Shown: positions 24,358 through 35,212 of the stretch, piece by piece
Layout: each line of letters starts with the position of its first letter
How positions within the stretch are numbered: position 1 is the stretch's first letter
Assembly (NCBI GenBank): GCA_021432605.1
Contig: MU271146.1
Span: 2,480,001-2,544,000 of the forward strand
Source: Coniochaeta sp. PMI_546
Lineage: Eukaryota > Ascomycota > Sordariomycetes > Coniochaetales > Coniochaetaceae
Direction of reading: 5' to 3'
Length of the DNA stretch: 64,000 bases
Made by a program: the position numbers and the translations under genes
Notes under the pieces: model-generated
The model's database searches: none
What the model was told of the DNA's origin: nothing
What the model saw: the letters and a program-made list of their open reading frames with translations, nothing else

Positions 24358-24896
24358 CTACAGGCCACAGTTGCTGAGGTCGACCTGGGCGACAGCGGCG
24401 TCGACACGGCCGAGGAAGACGGCCTGGCCGTTGGTCAGGTCATTCATGGCATCCAGCGCGATGTTAAGCCCGGAAGCGGCGTGGTCGACGGCAAGGATAT
24501 AAATTGTCTTGCCGTTGTAGGTTGCGGACCAGCATGTTCCACACTGTGGCAGCCGTCAGCCCATGCATTTCGAGGGATCGTGCGTTTCGTTAGAGAAGGG
24601 GAATGCTTACACTCGGCGAGTTCCATCCGGCTACGGCCTCGACGCCCCCGATGTAGGGGAACCGTGACACTTGGCTCTGCGTCTGCCAGCCGTACTTGGT
24701 CTCCAGGCCGTTGGGGCCGTCGGAGCAGGCTACGACCGAGAGGGAACGGCTGCCGTCGTCGTAGCCAGTGTCGTAGGAGACTAAGGGGGCGTTAGCGCAG
24801 CGGTCCCCTGGGGTTCACTCGGACTAGGGACGTACCGGTTGTGGCCATGGCCGCGGCGGCCAGGGAGACGATGCTAAGGAACTTGGAGAAGAACAT
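24358..24896 (-). CDS. Cerato-platanin family secreted protein
   Basis: Exons 24896-24836, 24780-24611 and 24543-24358 are joined over introns of 55 and 67 bp. The CDS is 417 nt, 138 residues, the usual length of the family. A signal peptide covers about residues 1-18 ([18 protein letters not shown]). The mature protein opens VSYDTGYDD and keeps the four conserved cysteines at 39, 78, 81 and 136. It also has the family segments YGWQTQ, the CGTCW pair and [15 protein letters not shown]. Cerato-platanins are small double-psi beta-barrel proteins that act in the wall and apoplast, bind chitin oligomers, loosen walls and trigger plant defence. Only the family membership is read from sequence here. 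A TATA box lies about 150 bases upstream. Confidence 0.96.
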
Positions 24897-25043
24897 ATTG
24901 ATGCGAGGCGAGCGAGGTTCTCTATGGTAAGAGTGAAGAGCAAGTGCTGGGCTGAGGATGTTTGCAACGATATTTCGCGGAGGTCAAGTGATTTGAAGCT
25001 GTAAGGAAGGTTGCGATATTGACCAGCAAACAGTGAGACGAGG

Positions 25044-25051
25044 TTTATATA
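25044..25051 (-). promoter_or_regulatory. TATA box of the cerato-platanin gene
   Basis: TATATAAA on the minus strand, 148 bases before the ATG, suits a highly expressed secreted-protein gene with a leader of roughly 115 bases. Confidence 0.55.
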
Positions 25052-25689
25052 CTGCTCTCTCATCTTTACAGATCCACTCGATGTCGTGTTCCCCTAGAGG
25101 GACACCACAGGTAGTCAGGCCACATGCTCTCGACATATCCACAGTACGTTGTCTATGAGGATCGGTTGCTACGCTGGGTGCTCGTATGGCCGGGTATCCA
25201 GCCTTTGTTGTGCTGTTTGCAACTCTTTCGTTGGCTCGGGGGTGTTCAATGCTAACGAGGCACTGCAGAGCCTATGACGTCGCTATAGTGTAGCGACATG
25301 GCAACTATGGCAAGCATTTGCAGTGGAACTAGTTGTACCTCGACTGATCCCGGACTTTCCTTTTGCTTCATGTGACGTTCGTATTGCTGAGACAGAGATC
25401 TGATCGGCACTTTACGCATCTCGTATTACCTGAAAATAGCATGTGGGCTCGGCATTACGGACGCTAGAGCCCTTGGGAAAACGGCAGTCATCCGCCTCAC
25501 CCAGGGGTGCTTTAGCGTCTGCGGGGTGTCGTTACAGTGCTCATTCCTGTTATCGTCTTGGACATTGTGTTCGTAATACTCAGCCTGCAAGATATCAGGC
25601 CTAGCACAAGGTCAAGGAATTACAACCTGGGATGCAGGGCATTGACAACATGTCGAGTTTACAGTTCTACTCGCTGTTAACAACTGCCA

Positions 25690-25990
25690 CTGGACGGCTG
25701 CCTCAGAACATCTAAGCTGACATGGCGAAGTAGAATCCTTCGGTGTCCTTGGTGCGGCCACAACACGACGCAGTGAGGCCCATTTCCAGGCGGATCACTT
25801 TGCCTCGCTAGGAAGTGCTGTACTCCGTGCACCTGTATAGCACGTCTGTTTACTGCCAATTGAGGTCTCTACACGGCAGCTTTAGCGATCTGGTACAGGA
25901 CAGCAGTCAGGTCGGAGGGCGGAGTAATGCCAACACGACAGACTGGCCAGAAGACATCTCAAGCAACGAACACAGCATCATGCCATGATA
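25690..25990 (-). pseudogene. Possible remnant of a small cysteine-containing protein
   Basis: Two short minus-strand segments in different frames look protein-like: one around 25880-25965 reading FWPVCRVGITPPSDLTAVL and one at about 25710-25780 reading MGLTASCCGRTKDTEGFYF then a stop. No signal peptide or splice set joins them cleanly. It could be a decayed small secreted protein gene, an unmodelled multi-exon gene or chance. Confidence 0.2.
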
Positions 25991-26305
25991 TTCAGATGCT
26001 ACTAGGCATGCAACGCTTGGTATACTGTATGTCCTGGCAGGCAGACGTCTCCAAGACCCACGTTCCGCCAGCTGAGTTGTGCGAAAAGCTCTCGCTTTAT
26101 ACAAAGTTGCACATACCGAAAGGCAACCCGTTTTGACAGTACCCAAATCTCATCTGATTGTCCAACCGCCATCTATCTTGGTGCCTCTATAAACGGCTAC
26201 TCAAAACAAGGGCATGGTTTGTACTTCCTAAGAACTCTATAGGTATCTTATGCCGCATGCTCTATTCCCAACCCCATATCTCCTTGAGCGCTACCTCGGC
26301 GCCTC

Positions 26306-27157
26306 CTACGATGAACCGCCATCTTGTCGTCGAGCATGATGCTCCACCTCGGTGCAGGCCTGTCTCAACTTCTCTGTAACAGCATCGATATGGTCAAAGT
26401 TGAAGATGTTGAAGTGATGCCCCGGAATGTCCTCCACCTTCACTACAAACCCCTCCTTATACTGGTCCCAGCCCAGATACCTCTCGTTCCGATACGTGTC
26501 AACCCTGCTGATGCCCCCTTCCTCCAGCACAGGAACCGGCTCCCGCGCCCTCAGCAGCCAGACCGGCGGCGGTCTTAAGTCCTTGCCGGGCATCACGGGC
26601 TCGTACGCCTCGTCGCCGTCCTCCCGCGCCTCCCACTTCGGAAGCTGCCACTCCCTCACCATCCTCCCCGCCTCGTCGAAGCAGCGTTGTACCGCCTCCC
26701 TCGTCTCCTTCTTCGTACTCTCGCTCCATTCCACGGCGTGCTGGACTATCCTCTTCCCCAGCTTCTGAAACGATGGGGCGCGGGGGTAGATGCTGTCTAT
26801 CATTATAATCCCTAGAACCCTCAGGCTCTTGTCCTCGGCCAGTAACCTGGCAACCTGGAGAGACAGCAAGCCGCCCAGACTCCAGCCGCCGAGGATGATG
26901 TCGCCCTTCGGTACGACCTGTTTTATGAGAGCCACGTAGTGTGCTGCCATCTCTGGAATGCCGCCCTCCCACACCTTGTCCGTGCCGTAATAGGGGTTGT
27001 AGAGACCGTATACCGGCCGGTTGAGCTGGCCCAGACAGTAGTAGCTGTATATCGTGCCGCCGCCATCGTGGATCAGAACCACGGGCGGCGGTGGAGGGCG
27101 GATGTGAGCCAGGGATGGGGGAAGTTGTTGGACTAGGTTCGGATTGGACTCGAACAT
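26306..27157 (-). CDS. Free-standing thioesterase, alpha/beta-hydrolase fold (PKS/NRPS TE type)
   Basis: A single exon encodes 283 residues. The nucleophile elbow GWSLGG lies at 91-96 with Ser93. A likely catalytic Asp121 follows strand IIMI, and the catalytic His is in GHHFNIF (247 or 248). The oxyanion-side pattern VVLIHDGGG at 26-34 is typical of thioesterase domains (PF00975) that release or edit acyl chains held on carrier proteins. No signal peptide is present, so it is cytosolic. It is divergent from the FAD monooxygenase gene across 1.26 kb, a pairing often seen in secondary-metabolite loci, but no polyketide or peptide synthetase lies in this window. It may act on a synthase elsewhere, be a cluster leftover, or hydrolyse another ester. 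Confidence 0.85.
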   Translation of the reverse strand: MFESNPNLVQQLPPSLAHIRPPPPPVVLIHDGGGTIYSYYCLGQLNRPVYGLYNPYYGTDKVWEGGIPEMAAHYVALIKQVVPKGDIILGGWSLGGLLSLQVARLLAEDKSLRVLGIIMIDSIYPRAPSFQKLGKRIVQHAVEWSESTKKETREAVQRCFDEAGRMVREWQLPKWEAREDGDEAYEPVMPGKDLRPPPVWLLRAREPVPVLEEGGISRVDTYRNERYLGWDQYKEGFVVKVEDIPGHHFNIFNFDHIDAVTEKLRQACTEVEHHARRQDGGSS

Positions 27158-28421
27158 GGCGACTCAGCTGTTACAAGGTCAATAAGGGTGTCTGGCAGGG
27201 GGTTGTGAATGGGGACTGGGCGAGTCACGATAAGGGGTTGAATGAGTGAGTATATATATCAGGGCATTAACAGGTCAATCCAAGATATTCGAAAGAAGAC
27301 CAATTTGAGGTTTGTAGTTGAGAGGCTCAGGCGCACAATTTGCAAGTATCCTAGCCCTGAGATGAAGTGTTGTTGTGCAGATGAAGACAGGGGACTTAGA
27401 TCCAGGTGAAAATGAGGCTATCTCGGTGGATCGGGTTCAGGCATTTTCTTGGTCAACCATTCCGTGATGCCGGATTCGATTCCAACCCACCTGCTTCTTG
27501 CAGATTCCCCCGTTATAGCGATTCGTTGCTTCTCGTTTTGCACCACTTCCTGAAAGATTTCATTAACTGTCTGCCATTGTCTCTCATCCTCCGCAATGCA
27601 GATAGGTATCATGCTTTGCCTTTGACCATCCCACCCGGTATCACCATCCTTTTGCGATGTTGTCGGCTCGGTCGAGGTGTTTAAAACTCGCAATTAGGAC
27701 CATCCGACATCGCCCTTTAGGATCGGTTCGACACTTACAGTTGCTTATCGACCACGCCGCACCCGGACATGCTCTAAGTCTACACAGAACCTAGTGTAGT
27801 GATTGGCACAACACTCGCCCTGGGACGTTCACATTAGCCGTTCACTAAGTCGCTTTGGGGATGGCTCCCGTGTCGGTTCGACATAATGGGAAAACGAATC
27901 GGAGTCGGCAGGAGTGGAGTTCCCGTTACGCAGGGGTCCGTCTCTCTTCCGTTAAAAGGGCCTAGAATTGGTACGATCGGTACGCTGCGTCATGCTTGTG
28001 ATTGTTATGGTGGTTCTTCTTGCAAGCCCCCGCGCTGTCTTTCTCCTGTTAATGTCTGAAGAATGCGAGGTGCCGTTGTTTCTGCGTGGCTCCTATACCG
28101 CTGGTGCATCTCACAGAGGTTCCTTGTTCACATCTTTCCAAGTTCTCTCGACTGTCCGACTGTCCGTTCGGCACGACGTTGCAGTGATGGCGTTTCTGAT
28201 ATCATACGCCTGTCGTGACGCGTACATATATGTTCCTGGACACTTGTCCCCCTCTAGGCAGAACCCGAGGTAAAGCTGAACATGTTGTTAATAACTCGGT
28301 GCCTGCACCCTGTCAGTGTTCCGTATCCAGAGCTTTTTATCTTGAACCTGGGAGAACCCCTTAACAATCTCCAGAATAACACAGACTATTCCTGTTGTGT
28401 GGCCCAGAACGCCTCACGGCC
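27158..28421. promoter_or_regulatory. Divergent promoter region, thioesterase and FAD monooxygenase
   Basis: This 1.26-kb stretch lies between divergent starts. A minus-strand frame at 27418-27611, opening on ATG, encodes 64 residues (AEDERQWQTVNEIFQEVV then ESGITEWLTKKMP). It looks mildly protein-like but has no known motif and is held at low weight. Nothing else was recognised. Confidence 0.4.
27251..27259 (-). promoter_or_regulatory. TATA-like run upstream of the thioesterase gene
   Basis: An alternating TA run about 95 bases before the ATG is well placed for a TATA box. Evidence is position and sequence only. Confidence 0.45.
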
Positions 28422-29723
28422 ATGGCATCATTCAAGGTTCTCATCATTGGCGGTGGCATAGCTGGTCCTTCCCTGGCATTCTGGCTCGGCCGCCTCAGCG
28501 GCTTTCAAGGAGTCAAGTGCGCAGTCACGATAATCGAGCGCAGCCCCAACCTTCGCGCCCAGGGCCAACAAATCGATCTGCGAGGCCAAGGGCTCACCGT
28601 CATGAGGCTCATGGGGCTGGAAAAGCAGATCCGGGAGAAGGTTGTCCCAGAGGAGGGCGTGCGGTTCCTCGACAAGACCGGCAGACAGATGGCTTTAGTG
28701 ACGGCCAACAAGACTGGCAAAGGCATGCAGAGTATCACCTCTGAGTTCGAGATCATGCGCGGCGACCTCGTCAGGATTCTGTATGATGTCACCAAAGACA
28801 AAAACAAGTACGTTTTTGGGGTTACCGTGACGAAGCTGGAAGAGATCGATCGCGACCAAGTTAAGGTGACCTTTTCAGATGGCTCCGAAGACAACTATGA
28901 TCTCGTGGTCGGTGCGGATGGCCAGAACTCTCGGACGAGGAAGATGATGCCCGGAGCGGACGCCACGGACCCTTTCACCTCGCTCGGGGTCTACATGGCC
29001 TACTTCACCGTCCCGAGGATAGAGAGCGACTCCGACTACGCCTGCATCAACCACGTCGTCGACCATAGAGTCATCTTCACCAGGGCAGACAACCCTAAAA
29101 CAATCCAGTGCGCATTTGCCTTACTTGCTTCGTCGCCACTCGGCCAAAAGATCCGCGGCGTGATGAAGGCCAGCATCGCCGAGCAGAAGAAGGCCTGGGC
29201 CGAGGTCTTCAGCGATGCCGGATGGCAGGGCTCGCGCTTCGTCGATAATTTGCTCAACAACCCGCTATCCGACGAGAGCTTCTACGCCTTCGAACTCGGC
29301 CGGGTCAAGACGCAGACCTGGTCCAAGGGTCGGGTGGTACTGCTGGGCGACGCTGCGTACTGCCCCTCGCCCATGACAGGCTTTGGAACTTCGTTGGCTA
29401 TGGTGGGCGCCTACGTGCTCGCCGGCGAGCTCGCGCAGCACATGCATGACGGCAGGGTGGTCGACTTGCCGGCCGCACTCGATGCATATGACAAGACGCT
29501 GAGGCCGCTGGTCGACGAGGTGCAGAAGCTTCCGCGAGGCGTGCCGCGCCTGTTCTACCCCAAAACGGAGTGGGGTATCTGGATCTTGCATATGATCTTG
29601 TGGACGATCACTACGCTTCGGCTTGATAAGCTCGTGCAGATGTTCGGTTCGGATGACCGGGGGACTTGGCGAGTGCCGGACTACCAGGCCCTGAAGAACT
29701 TGATGTCGGGAACCGCGCTGTGA
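28422..29723 (+). CDS. FAD-dependent monooxygenase (PF01494 type)
   Basis: A single exon encodes 433 residues. The start is the ATG at 28422 in a good context (ggccATGG); upstream in-frame codons to 28395 have no ATG. The dinucleotide-binding GGGIAG lies at 10-15 in a beta-alpha-beta fold. The DG motif DLVVGADGQNSR sits near residue 160, and the FAD-contacting GDAAYCPSP motif near residue 310. This order is that of aromatic hydroxylase-like single-component flavin monooxygenases, which use NAD(P)H and O2. The C-terminal part (IWILHMILWTITT) is hydrophobic and may touch a membrane. Substrate unknown; divergent pairing with the thioesterase gene hints at secondary metabolism or detoxification. 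Confidence 0.92.
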   Translation: MASFKVLIIGGGIAGPSLAFWLGRLSGFQGVKCAVTIIERSPNLRAQGQQIDLRGQGLTVMRLMGLEKQIREKVVPEEGVRFLDKTGRQMALVTANKTGKGMQSITSEFEIMRGDLVRILYDVTKDKNKYVFGVTVTKLEEIDRDQVKVTFSDGSEDNYDLVVGADGQNSRTRKMMPGADATDPFTSLGVYMAYFTVPRIESDSDYACINHVVDHRVIFTRADNPKTIQCAFALLASSPLGQKIRGVMKASIAEQKKAWAEVFSDAGWQGSRFVDNLLNNPLSDESFYAFELGRVKTQTWSKGRVVLLGDAAYCPSPMTGFGTSLAMVGAYVLAGELAQHMHDGRVVDLPAALDAYDKTLRPLVDEVQKLPRGVPRLFYPKTEWGIWILHMILWTITTLRLDKLVQMFGSDDRGTWRVPDYQALKNLMSGTAL

Positions 29724-30115
29724 TATGTTATCATAAAAGTGTTTGTACGAAGAGCGTTGCTTCTCCTTTCGAGCGAATGTGCATTATCTATTCTAGGGTA
29801 TCTGGGTACTTCGGATCGGATCTTAGGGAACCCCTCTCAATCGTTCGTCTTCATCGTCCCAGCCGAGGAAGTTTGACGCCCTTGTGATAAGCTTTGCCTT
29901 GTGCATGTAATACAGCCAGCCCGCTGCCGCATAGCTAATGCTCTAAAACCATTAATGGCAGTCTCATAGCCTAATCCAACTCCAACCCATGGTGATACGA
30001 ACCAAGCGCTAATGCCTGAACGCCAAAACATAAACAGACAGCCGAGACACACACACATACACCAGAGGACATCACGAAGCCAAGGTTCTCCGGAGGACAA
30101 CTGACCTCAGAGGTA
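29724..30115. other. Short intergenic gap between convergent genes
   Basis: This holds the 3' flanks of the monooxygenase (+) and the 301-residue gene (-). Nothing else was recognised. Confidence 0.55.
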
Positions 30116-31021
30116 TCAAACAGCCTCCCAGTCCATCGCCTCAACCATAAACTCCCACTGCTCCTCCTCCGTGGCAGCCATCTCGAATCCGTCCATCACA
30201 TCTGCAGCACCACTCTCTCCATTGGCGCCTTCAACCTGCCGTCCCTTCTGCATCTCGTCCAGAACATACTGTTCCGCAACGACGAAAGCACGATCAAAGC
30301 CCTCGAATATTATCACAAGGATGTGCTCCAGATCGTAACTCTCCAGCGGTGCGCTTTCCACCGCGGCGCCCTTGTAATTCACGTTCCTCGCCTCGCCTGT
30401 CGGATCATCCACATTCTTCCACCTATTCCTCAAGTCCTTAGCTCGCCATAGCTGCCTCCGCACCTCTCCGCTGCCCAGCGCCTCATGCAGCGGGTTATCT
30501 GGGCTGTCGAGCGCCTCGAGCACGTTGGCGTGGTACCGGTGGCAGTAACCCGGGCCGCCGCCGCCGCCGGGCGTGTCGGAGGACCCGGCTTCGCTCCTAA
30601 AATGGTGCCTGCTGAAGCTAGGGGAGACGGAGATGCCGAAGACGCCGAGGAGGTGCACCAGGGCGCGCTCGATCAGCATGTAGTACTCGAAGAAGTCGAT
30701 CTTGAACATGAGTTCGGCCTCGGCTACGCGGGCTTGGTCAACGTGTGGGCCGACGCGGTCGACGGCCTGGCGGTAGCCTGAGGCGAGGTAGGGCAGCTTC
30801 CATTTCAGGCGGCGGACGATCTTGGTGTAGCGGGTTAGTTCGTTGTAGGAGGCTGGGAGGCGGGCGGGGAGGGATTGGCTTGTGGTCGTGGTGGATGATT
30901 GGGTGGTGGTTGTTGTTGTCTTGGTTGTGATGGTGGAGGGGTCGTAGGTCCTCGTTGATTTGGTGTATGTTATGGCATGGTTGTATTTGGGTGCCCAGCG
31001 GGAATTTGCGAGGCCTGGCAT
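30116..31021 (-). CDS. Uncharacterised protein, 301 residues
   Basis: This is a single-exon frame with an ATG start and no recognised domain. Residues about 28-50 are a Thr/Ser-rich low-complexity linker. Then come helices that look conserved in style (YTKIVRRLKWKLPYLASGYR, EAELMFKIDFFEYYMLIERA). A Gly/Ser loop, a charged helical part (RRQLWRAKDLRNRWKN) and an acidic C-terminus rich in E, M and D follow. There is no signal peptide or clear membrane span, so it is likely cytosolic or nuclear. Strong third-position G/C and a long uninterrupted frame support a real gene. Confidence 0.75.
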   Translation of the reverse strand: MPGLANSRWAPKYNHAITYTKSTRTYDPSTITTKTTTTTTQSSTTTTSQSLPARLPASYNELTRYTKIVRRLKWKLPYLASGYRQAVDRVGPHVDQARVAEAELMFKIDFFEYYMLIERALVHLLGVFGISVSPSFSRHHFRSEAGSSDTPGGGGGPGYCHRYHANVLEALDSPDNPLHEALGSGEVRRQLWRAKDLRNRWKNVDDPTGEARNVNYKGAAVESAPLESYDLEHILVIIFEGFDRAFVVAEQYVLDEMQKGRQVEGANGESGAADVMDGFEMAATEEEQWEFMVEAMDWEAV

Positions 31022-31873
31022 GGCTCTGTCTGACTACTAGGTGGAATTGAGGCGTGGATGAGAGGTGGTCAAATCCTCGACAGACGGCTATCGGCCATCA
31101 CGGTCGTTGGGATTTGCGGCTGGCGGTTTGGGGGAAATTTCATGGAGTACTGGGCGAAGAAAAGTATATACAGACAACAGTGTTCAATGATGTACGCCGG
31201 GAATCTCACATGGTAGAGATACGGTAAACACTGAGAAACTAGAGTGAGTGAATGAATGGTGAGTGTTGGGACCAAAGCAGTTTGAGGTTGAAGCAAACCA
31301 ACAAACCTTCCCACTCACTACCACTGCAGTATCCTATGCTACAACAACTCACCCCCGTGTCCGTGTCGGCACGCGCCGCGCTAATGTACGCACTTCCCAT
31401 TGCACTTTGTGTACTTGCACTACTAATACAGTGTGCAGTAGCGTCTCGGCACAAGGAGCTTGGGCCACATTACGTATTGCTAGGCTACTGTGGTGACAGT
31501 GTCGTGGGGAAGGTACCTCAGGATGTATTGCACTTGCTTGGAGGCATCAACCCCTCAACTCCACCAACTGATCTTCAAAGTTGTCCCTGAGTGCCCAGCT
31601 GCCGTGGATGAAATTGAGGCACGCATAACCTGCACCAAGACAGGTCCTGTTGACTGGCCAGGGAATGCTTCTGATCCAAACAAGCACATCAGGCCAGATT
31701 CACTCATGCGATTGGTGCAGCACCTCCCCCCTGCTTGACCATCTGATATCCTAGGCCTGCCTACCTTACCTATAGTCTTTCCCCTCGAACTCTACCTTAC
31801 ATATTACACCTTGGCTTACTCACAACCGGGTTCTATCCACCGTCTATATGATCAGTCATTGAGACTATCAATC
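31022..31873. promoter_or_regulatory. Divergent promoter, 301-residue gene and vacuolar protease
   Basis: This 852-bp stretch lies between divergent starts. It contains two ctaccttac words (31763-31773 and 31792-31802), close to the protease ATG and shared with other intergenic sites. Frames here have no motif. Confidence 0.45.
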
Positions 31874-34800
31874 ATGAACCCACTTGCTTTTCGGCGTGGT
31901 CCTGTCACCTTCTGGACCACCATCATTTATCTTGCTATCCTGATCCCCCTAATCGTCGTCAACGAAACCGTGCCGCCACCCCCGAGAGAGAGTCCATTCG
32001 CTGGAGTCAACCTCACTGAAGCATGGCTCGATCTCGCTCGATTGACCCAGGCATATCATCCTTACAATAGCCGTGCCAATGATCAAGTCCGCGACTACCT
32101 GCTGCTGCGCATCCAGGATATTCTGGACCAGAATGGCGCATCATGGACCACGGAATCTGGAGGTGCTGGTGCCACCGCGGGTGCAGCTGTGACGGTGTTC
32201 AATGACATATCTTCAAATCTCACGCAAAGCATGGATCAGTCCCGCCTGGGAACCAATGCACCCAGCCGAGCGAACGGAGGGATCGCTGCATACTTTGAAG
32301 GGACCAACATCATGGTCTATATCCGCGGCACCGACGACGAAGATGGCGAATGGTGGAAGAAGCGCGAGCGGAAAGGAGCAAAGGCCATTGGCAGAGGAGG
32401 CACTCTCGTCAATGCTCACTACGACTCGGTCTCCACGGGTTACGGCGCCACCGACAACGGCATGGGAGTCGTCTCTGTCCTGCAAGTCATCAAGTATTTC
32501 ACTGCGCCTGGCCACCAGCCAAAGACGGGCATCGTTGCCTTGCTAAACAACGGCGAAGAAGACTTCCTCTACGGCGCTCGTGCCTTTGGACAGAGTCCGC
32601 TGCTGAACTTTGTCCACACTTTCCTCAACCTTGAAGGTGCAGGTGCTGGTGGAAGAGCCATGCTGTTCAGGTCCAGCGATGAGCAAGTCACGGCTGCATA
32701 TGCAAAGACTAAGCATCCCTTCGGTACCGTCATCGCCTCGGACGCTTTTGGCCTGGGTGTCATCGCAAGCCAGACCGACTATGTCGTGCTCAACGGTATC
32801 TTTGGCCAGCGCGGCCTCGACCTGGCGTTCTTCAAACCTAGAGCGAGGTACCACACGAATCAGGACGATGCCAGGCATACCTCCAAGGCCAGTCTGTGGC
32901 ATATGCTGTCGGCCTCGGTCCACACAATGATCAACCTGTCTGGCGACACGGGAGACACCTTCATCGGCCCTCGCCCAGACGAGAGCCGGACCAAGGTGCA
33001 GAACGGAAGCCCTAGCGACGGCGTGTGGTTCGACATCTTCGGCAGCAGCTTCGTCTTATTCAACCTGCGCGGCATGTTCGCCTGGTCGCTGACGGTGCTC
33101 ATCGCCACTCCCCTTATCCTTGCGCTAGTCACCTACCTTCTCGTAAAGTCTGACAAGTACTACTTCTTCACGTCAAAAGTCAGGGTGTATGATGACCCTG
33201 AGTTTGGAAGGGTGCCGCTTGGTGGTTGGAAGGGTTTCTTCCGTTTCCCTTTCGCTGTTGTGTTCGCTGCAGCATTGACCTTAGGCGCGGCCTTTTTGCT
33301 TCGCAAGGCCAATCCGTTGATTGTGTACAGCAGCCCTTACACTGTGTGGGCTACTTTGTTTTCACTCTTCTATTTCGGGCTTTGGCTCATTCTGAGAGGT
33401 GCGAGTGCTGTCAGGCCGAGCGCCCTGCACAGAGGCTATGTGAACATTTGGCTGTTTGTCGCTGGCTGGGCTACGCTCGTAGTTGTGACAGTCCTAGAAG
33501 ACAGGTTCCGGATCGCGTCCGGCTACCTGTTTGTCTTTTTCCAGTCCGCCATCTTCCTTTCGACCTTGATCACGCTTGTTGAGCTGTTTGCTCTGCCGAA
33601 GAAGACCGATTGGGCACGGCAAGCCCAAGAGGAACATGCTGCGAGAGAGCAGATTGACGCCGTTCCTCATTCTGAAGATATCATTGCGCCAACCCCGGGA
33701 GAAGCCGTATCGCAGACTGCTGAGGACGCGGACGGTGATGAAGAATATGTCGAGCCTCCCAGCGAGACGACACCTCTGGTAGGAGGCCCCAGGGCCGAAA
33801 ACGTCCGCACAACCTTCGCCACAACCTACCGTCGCTCAATCTCCCGCATCCAGAACAAAGTTCGTGAAGCCACAGAGAGCAGGGATAAGCCTATCGAAGA
33901 CGAACAGTCCTGGTCCGTCAATCTCCCCTCATGGACATGGATCTTCCAGTTCCTCCTGATTGGACCCTTCATCATCATCTTGGCCGGGCAGACCAGCCTT
34001 ACACTCGCGGACGCAATCTACCAGACTGGCGCGGACGGCTCGAGCCTACTACTACCGTATCTCATGATAGCCGGCTTCAGCATACTCATTCTCGTCCCGA
34101 TAAGCCCCTTTATCCACCGCGTCTCGCACCACGTACCCATCTTCCTCTTACATGTCTTTGTGGGCACACTGATTTACAACCTTGTCGCATTCCCTTTCTC
34201 GGCGGAAAACAGGTACAAAGCGTACTTCCAGCAAACCATCGACCTCGACACGGGCAACACGACGACCAAGTTCACTGGTCTGGAGGCGTACGTACGCCCT
34301 ATCATCGCGGAGCTCCCATCGGCAGCCGGGAGGGAGCTCACCTGCAACGAGCGCGGCTCGAAGAGGGGCACGGTCGACTGTTTCTTCGACAGCTCGTTCG
34401 TCGCGCCCAAACTCGGCGGCAACAGCCTGCCGGACGGGGTGCCGCCTCAGAAGGGGTATGCGGACCTCGTCACCGTGAATATCACGCGGGGAGAGGGCAA
34501 CAGCGCCAGGATCGAGATTGATGCTGTCGATACCAAAGCGTGCTTTCTGCACTTTGACCGGCCTGTTAGCAAACTCGATGTCCTCGGTGGCTCGGGGTGG
34601 GATGAGCGGTTTGGACGGTGGCCTGAGGATGGGGTTGGGCTGGTCAAGCTGTGGAGAAGGGATTGGGCCAAGGTCTGGACTGTTGATGTTGAGTGGACTG
34701 ATAAGGATGCGTCCGCTACTGATGAAGAGTGGGTGGTTGTTGAGGAACATAGTGACGACGGGGTACGGGAGAATGGATTGGGTGTCGACGGTGAGTTGAG

Positions 34801-34966
34801 GGTTAGAACCGGGCTCGAGGGTTATGTTGCTTGTCAGTGGAGTGATGCGAATACTCCTGGTGTCATTCCGGCTCTTGATGAGGCCTTGAAATATGCGCCT
34901 GCTTGGGCGGCGATCTCGAAGCTTGCTGAAGGATTGGTCGAGGGTACGAAGAGGTTCATGGTGTGA
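31874..34966 (+). CDS. PFF1: Vacuolar membrane M28 metalloprotease (Pff1/FXNA-like)
   Basis: A single exon encodes 1030 residues. The ATG at 31874 is the first in frame and puts a membrane span at about 10-30. A lumenal M28 peptidase domain follows, with zinc ligands visible in order: His182 (NAHYDS), Asp194 (TDNG), Glu228-Glu229 (NNGEED), Glu254 (LEGAG) and His327 (RYHTNQDD). The rest has several hydrophobic spans from about 395 to 600 and again from about 700 to 780. An acidic cytosolic loop lies between them and a large C-terminal lumenal domain follows. This architecture is that of the fungal vacuolar multi-span aminopeptidase-like protease. Length matches the family. The antisense frame at 34148-35062 is a shadow. 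Confidence 0.93.
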   Translation: MNPLAFRRGPVTFWTTIIYLAILIPLIVVNETVPPPPRESPFAGVNLTEAWLDLARLTQAYHPYNSRANDQVRDYLLLRIQDILDQNGASWTTESGGAGATAGAAVTVFNDISSNLTQSMDQSRLGTNAPSRANGGIAAYFEGTNIMVYIRGTDDEDGEWWKKRERKGAKAIGRGGTLVNAHYDSVSTGYGATDNGMGVVSVLQVIKYFTAPGHQPKTGIVALLNNGEEDFLYGARAFGQSPLLNFVHTFLNLEGAGAGGRAMLFRSSDEQVTAAYAKTKHPFGTVIASDAFGLGVIASQTDYVVLNGIFGQRGLDLAFFKPRARYHTNQDDARHTSKASLWHMLSASVHTMINLSGDTGDTFIGPRPDESRTKVQNGSPSDGVWFDIFGSSFVLFNLRGMFAWSLTVLIATPLILALVTYLLVKSDKYYFFTSKVRVYDDPEFGRVPLGGWKGFFRFPFAVVFAAALTLGAAFLLRKANPLIVYSSPYTVWATLFSLFYFGLWLILRGASAVRPSALHRGYVNIWLFVAGWATLVVVTVLEDRFRIASGYLFVFFQSAIFLSTLITLVELFALPKKTDWARQAQEEHAAREQIDAVPHSEDIIAPTPGEAVSQTAEDADGDEEYVEPPSETTPLVGGPRAENVRTTFATTYRRSISRIQNKVREATESRDKPIEDEQSWSVNLPSWTWIFQFLLIGPFIIILAGQTSLTLADAIYQTGADGSSLLLPYLMIAGFSILILVPISPFIHRVSHHVPIFLLHVFVGTLIYNLVAFPFSAENRYKAYFQQTIDLDTGNTTTKFTGLEAYVRPIIAELPSAAGRELTCNERGSKRGTVDCFFDSSFVAPKLGGNSLPDGVPPQKGYADLVTVNITRGEGNSARIEIDAVDTKACFLHFDRPVSKLDVLGGSGWDERFGRWPEDGVGLVKLWRRDWAKVWTVDVEWTDKDASATDEEWVVVEEHSDDGVRENGLGVDGELRVRTGLEGYVACQWSDANTPGVIPALDEALKYAPAWAAISKLAEGLVEGTKRFMV

Positions 34967-35212
34967 GACCCATGGCTGTTGACATGGTTGTACTGTATTC
35001 ACTCGAGCCGTGTGTGAGACGAGGCGCATGGTAAAGGATGTTGACACCTTGCAGAATGTCAAGATCCTGCGAGGCGGTAGTCAATTGTTTCGCATGCAGG
35101 GCGTATAAGGCCTTGTCTTTCTGTCCTGTAAATGCGATCGTTGCAGAACTGTCAATATTATTTTGAATAGTCGAACCTAATAGCATACATCCACTTCTCA
35201 AGCAGTCCGCTT

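Larger units (their letters stand above)
24897..26305. other. Intergenic, mostly unremarkable
   Basis: It contains the cerato-platanin promoter at one end and the 3' flank of the thioesterase gene at the other. A minus-strand patch at about 25690-25990 looks faintly coding and is listed separately. Confidence 0.45.

Noticed and set aside
27720-27890. GGTTCGAC words resembling a tRNA B box.
   Set aside because: No A box, anticodon arm or acceptor stem could be fitted around them.
28395-28421. Longer N-terminus for the FAD monooxygenase.
   Set aside because: The extra codons open on TTG; the ATG at 28422 sits correctly before the dinucleotide-binding strand.
26306-31021. A full secondary-metabolite gene cluster around the thioesterase and monooxygenase.
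   Set aside because: No synthase, transporter or cluster regulator is present; only a two-gene association can be supported.
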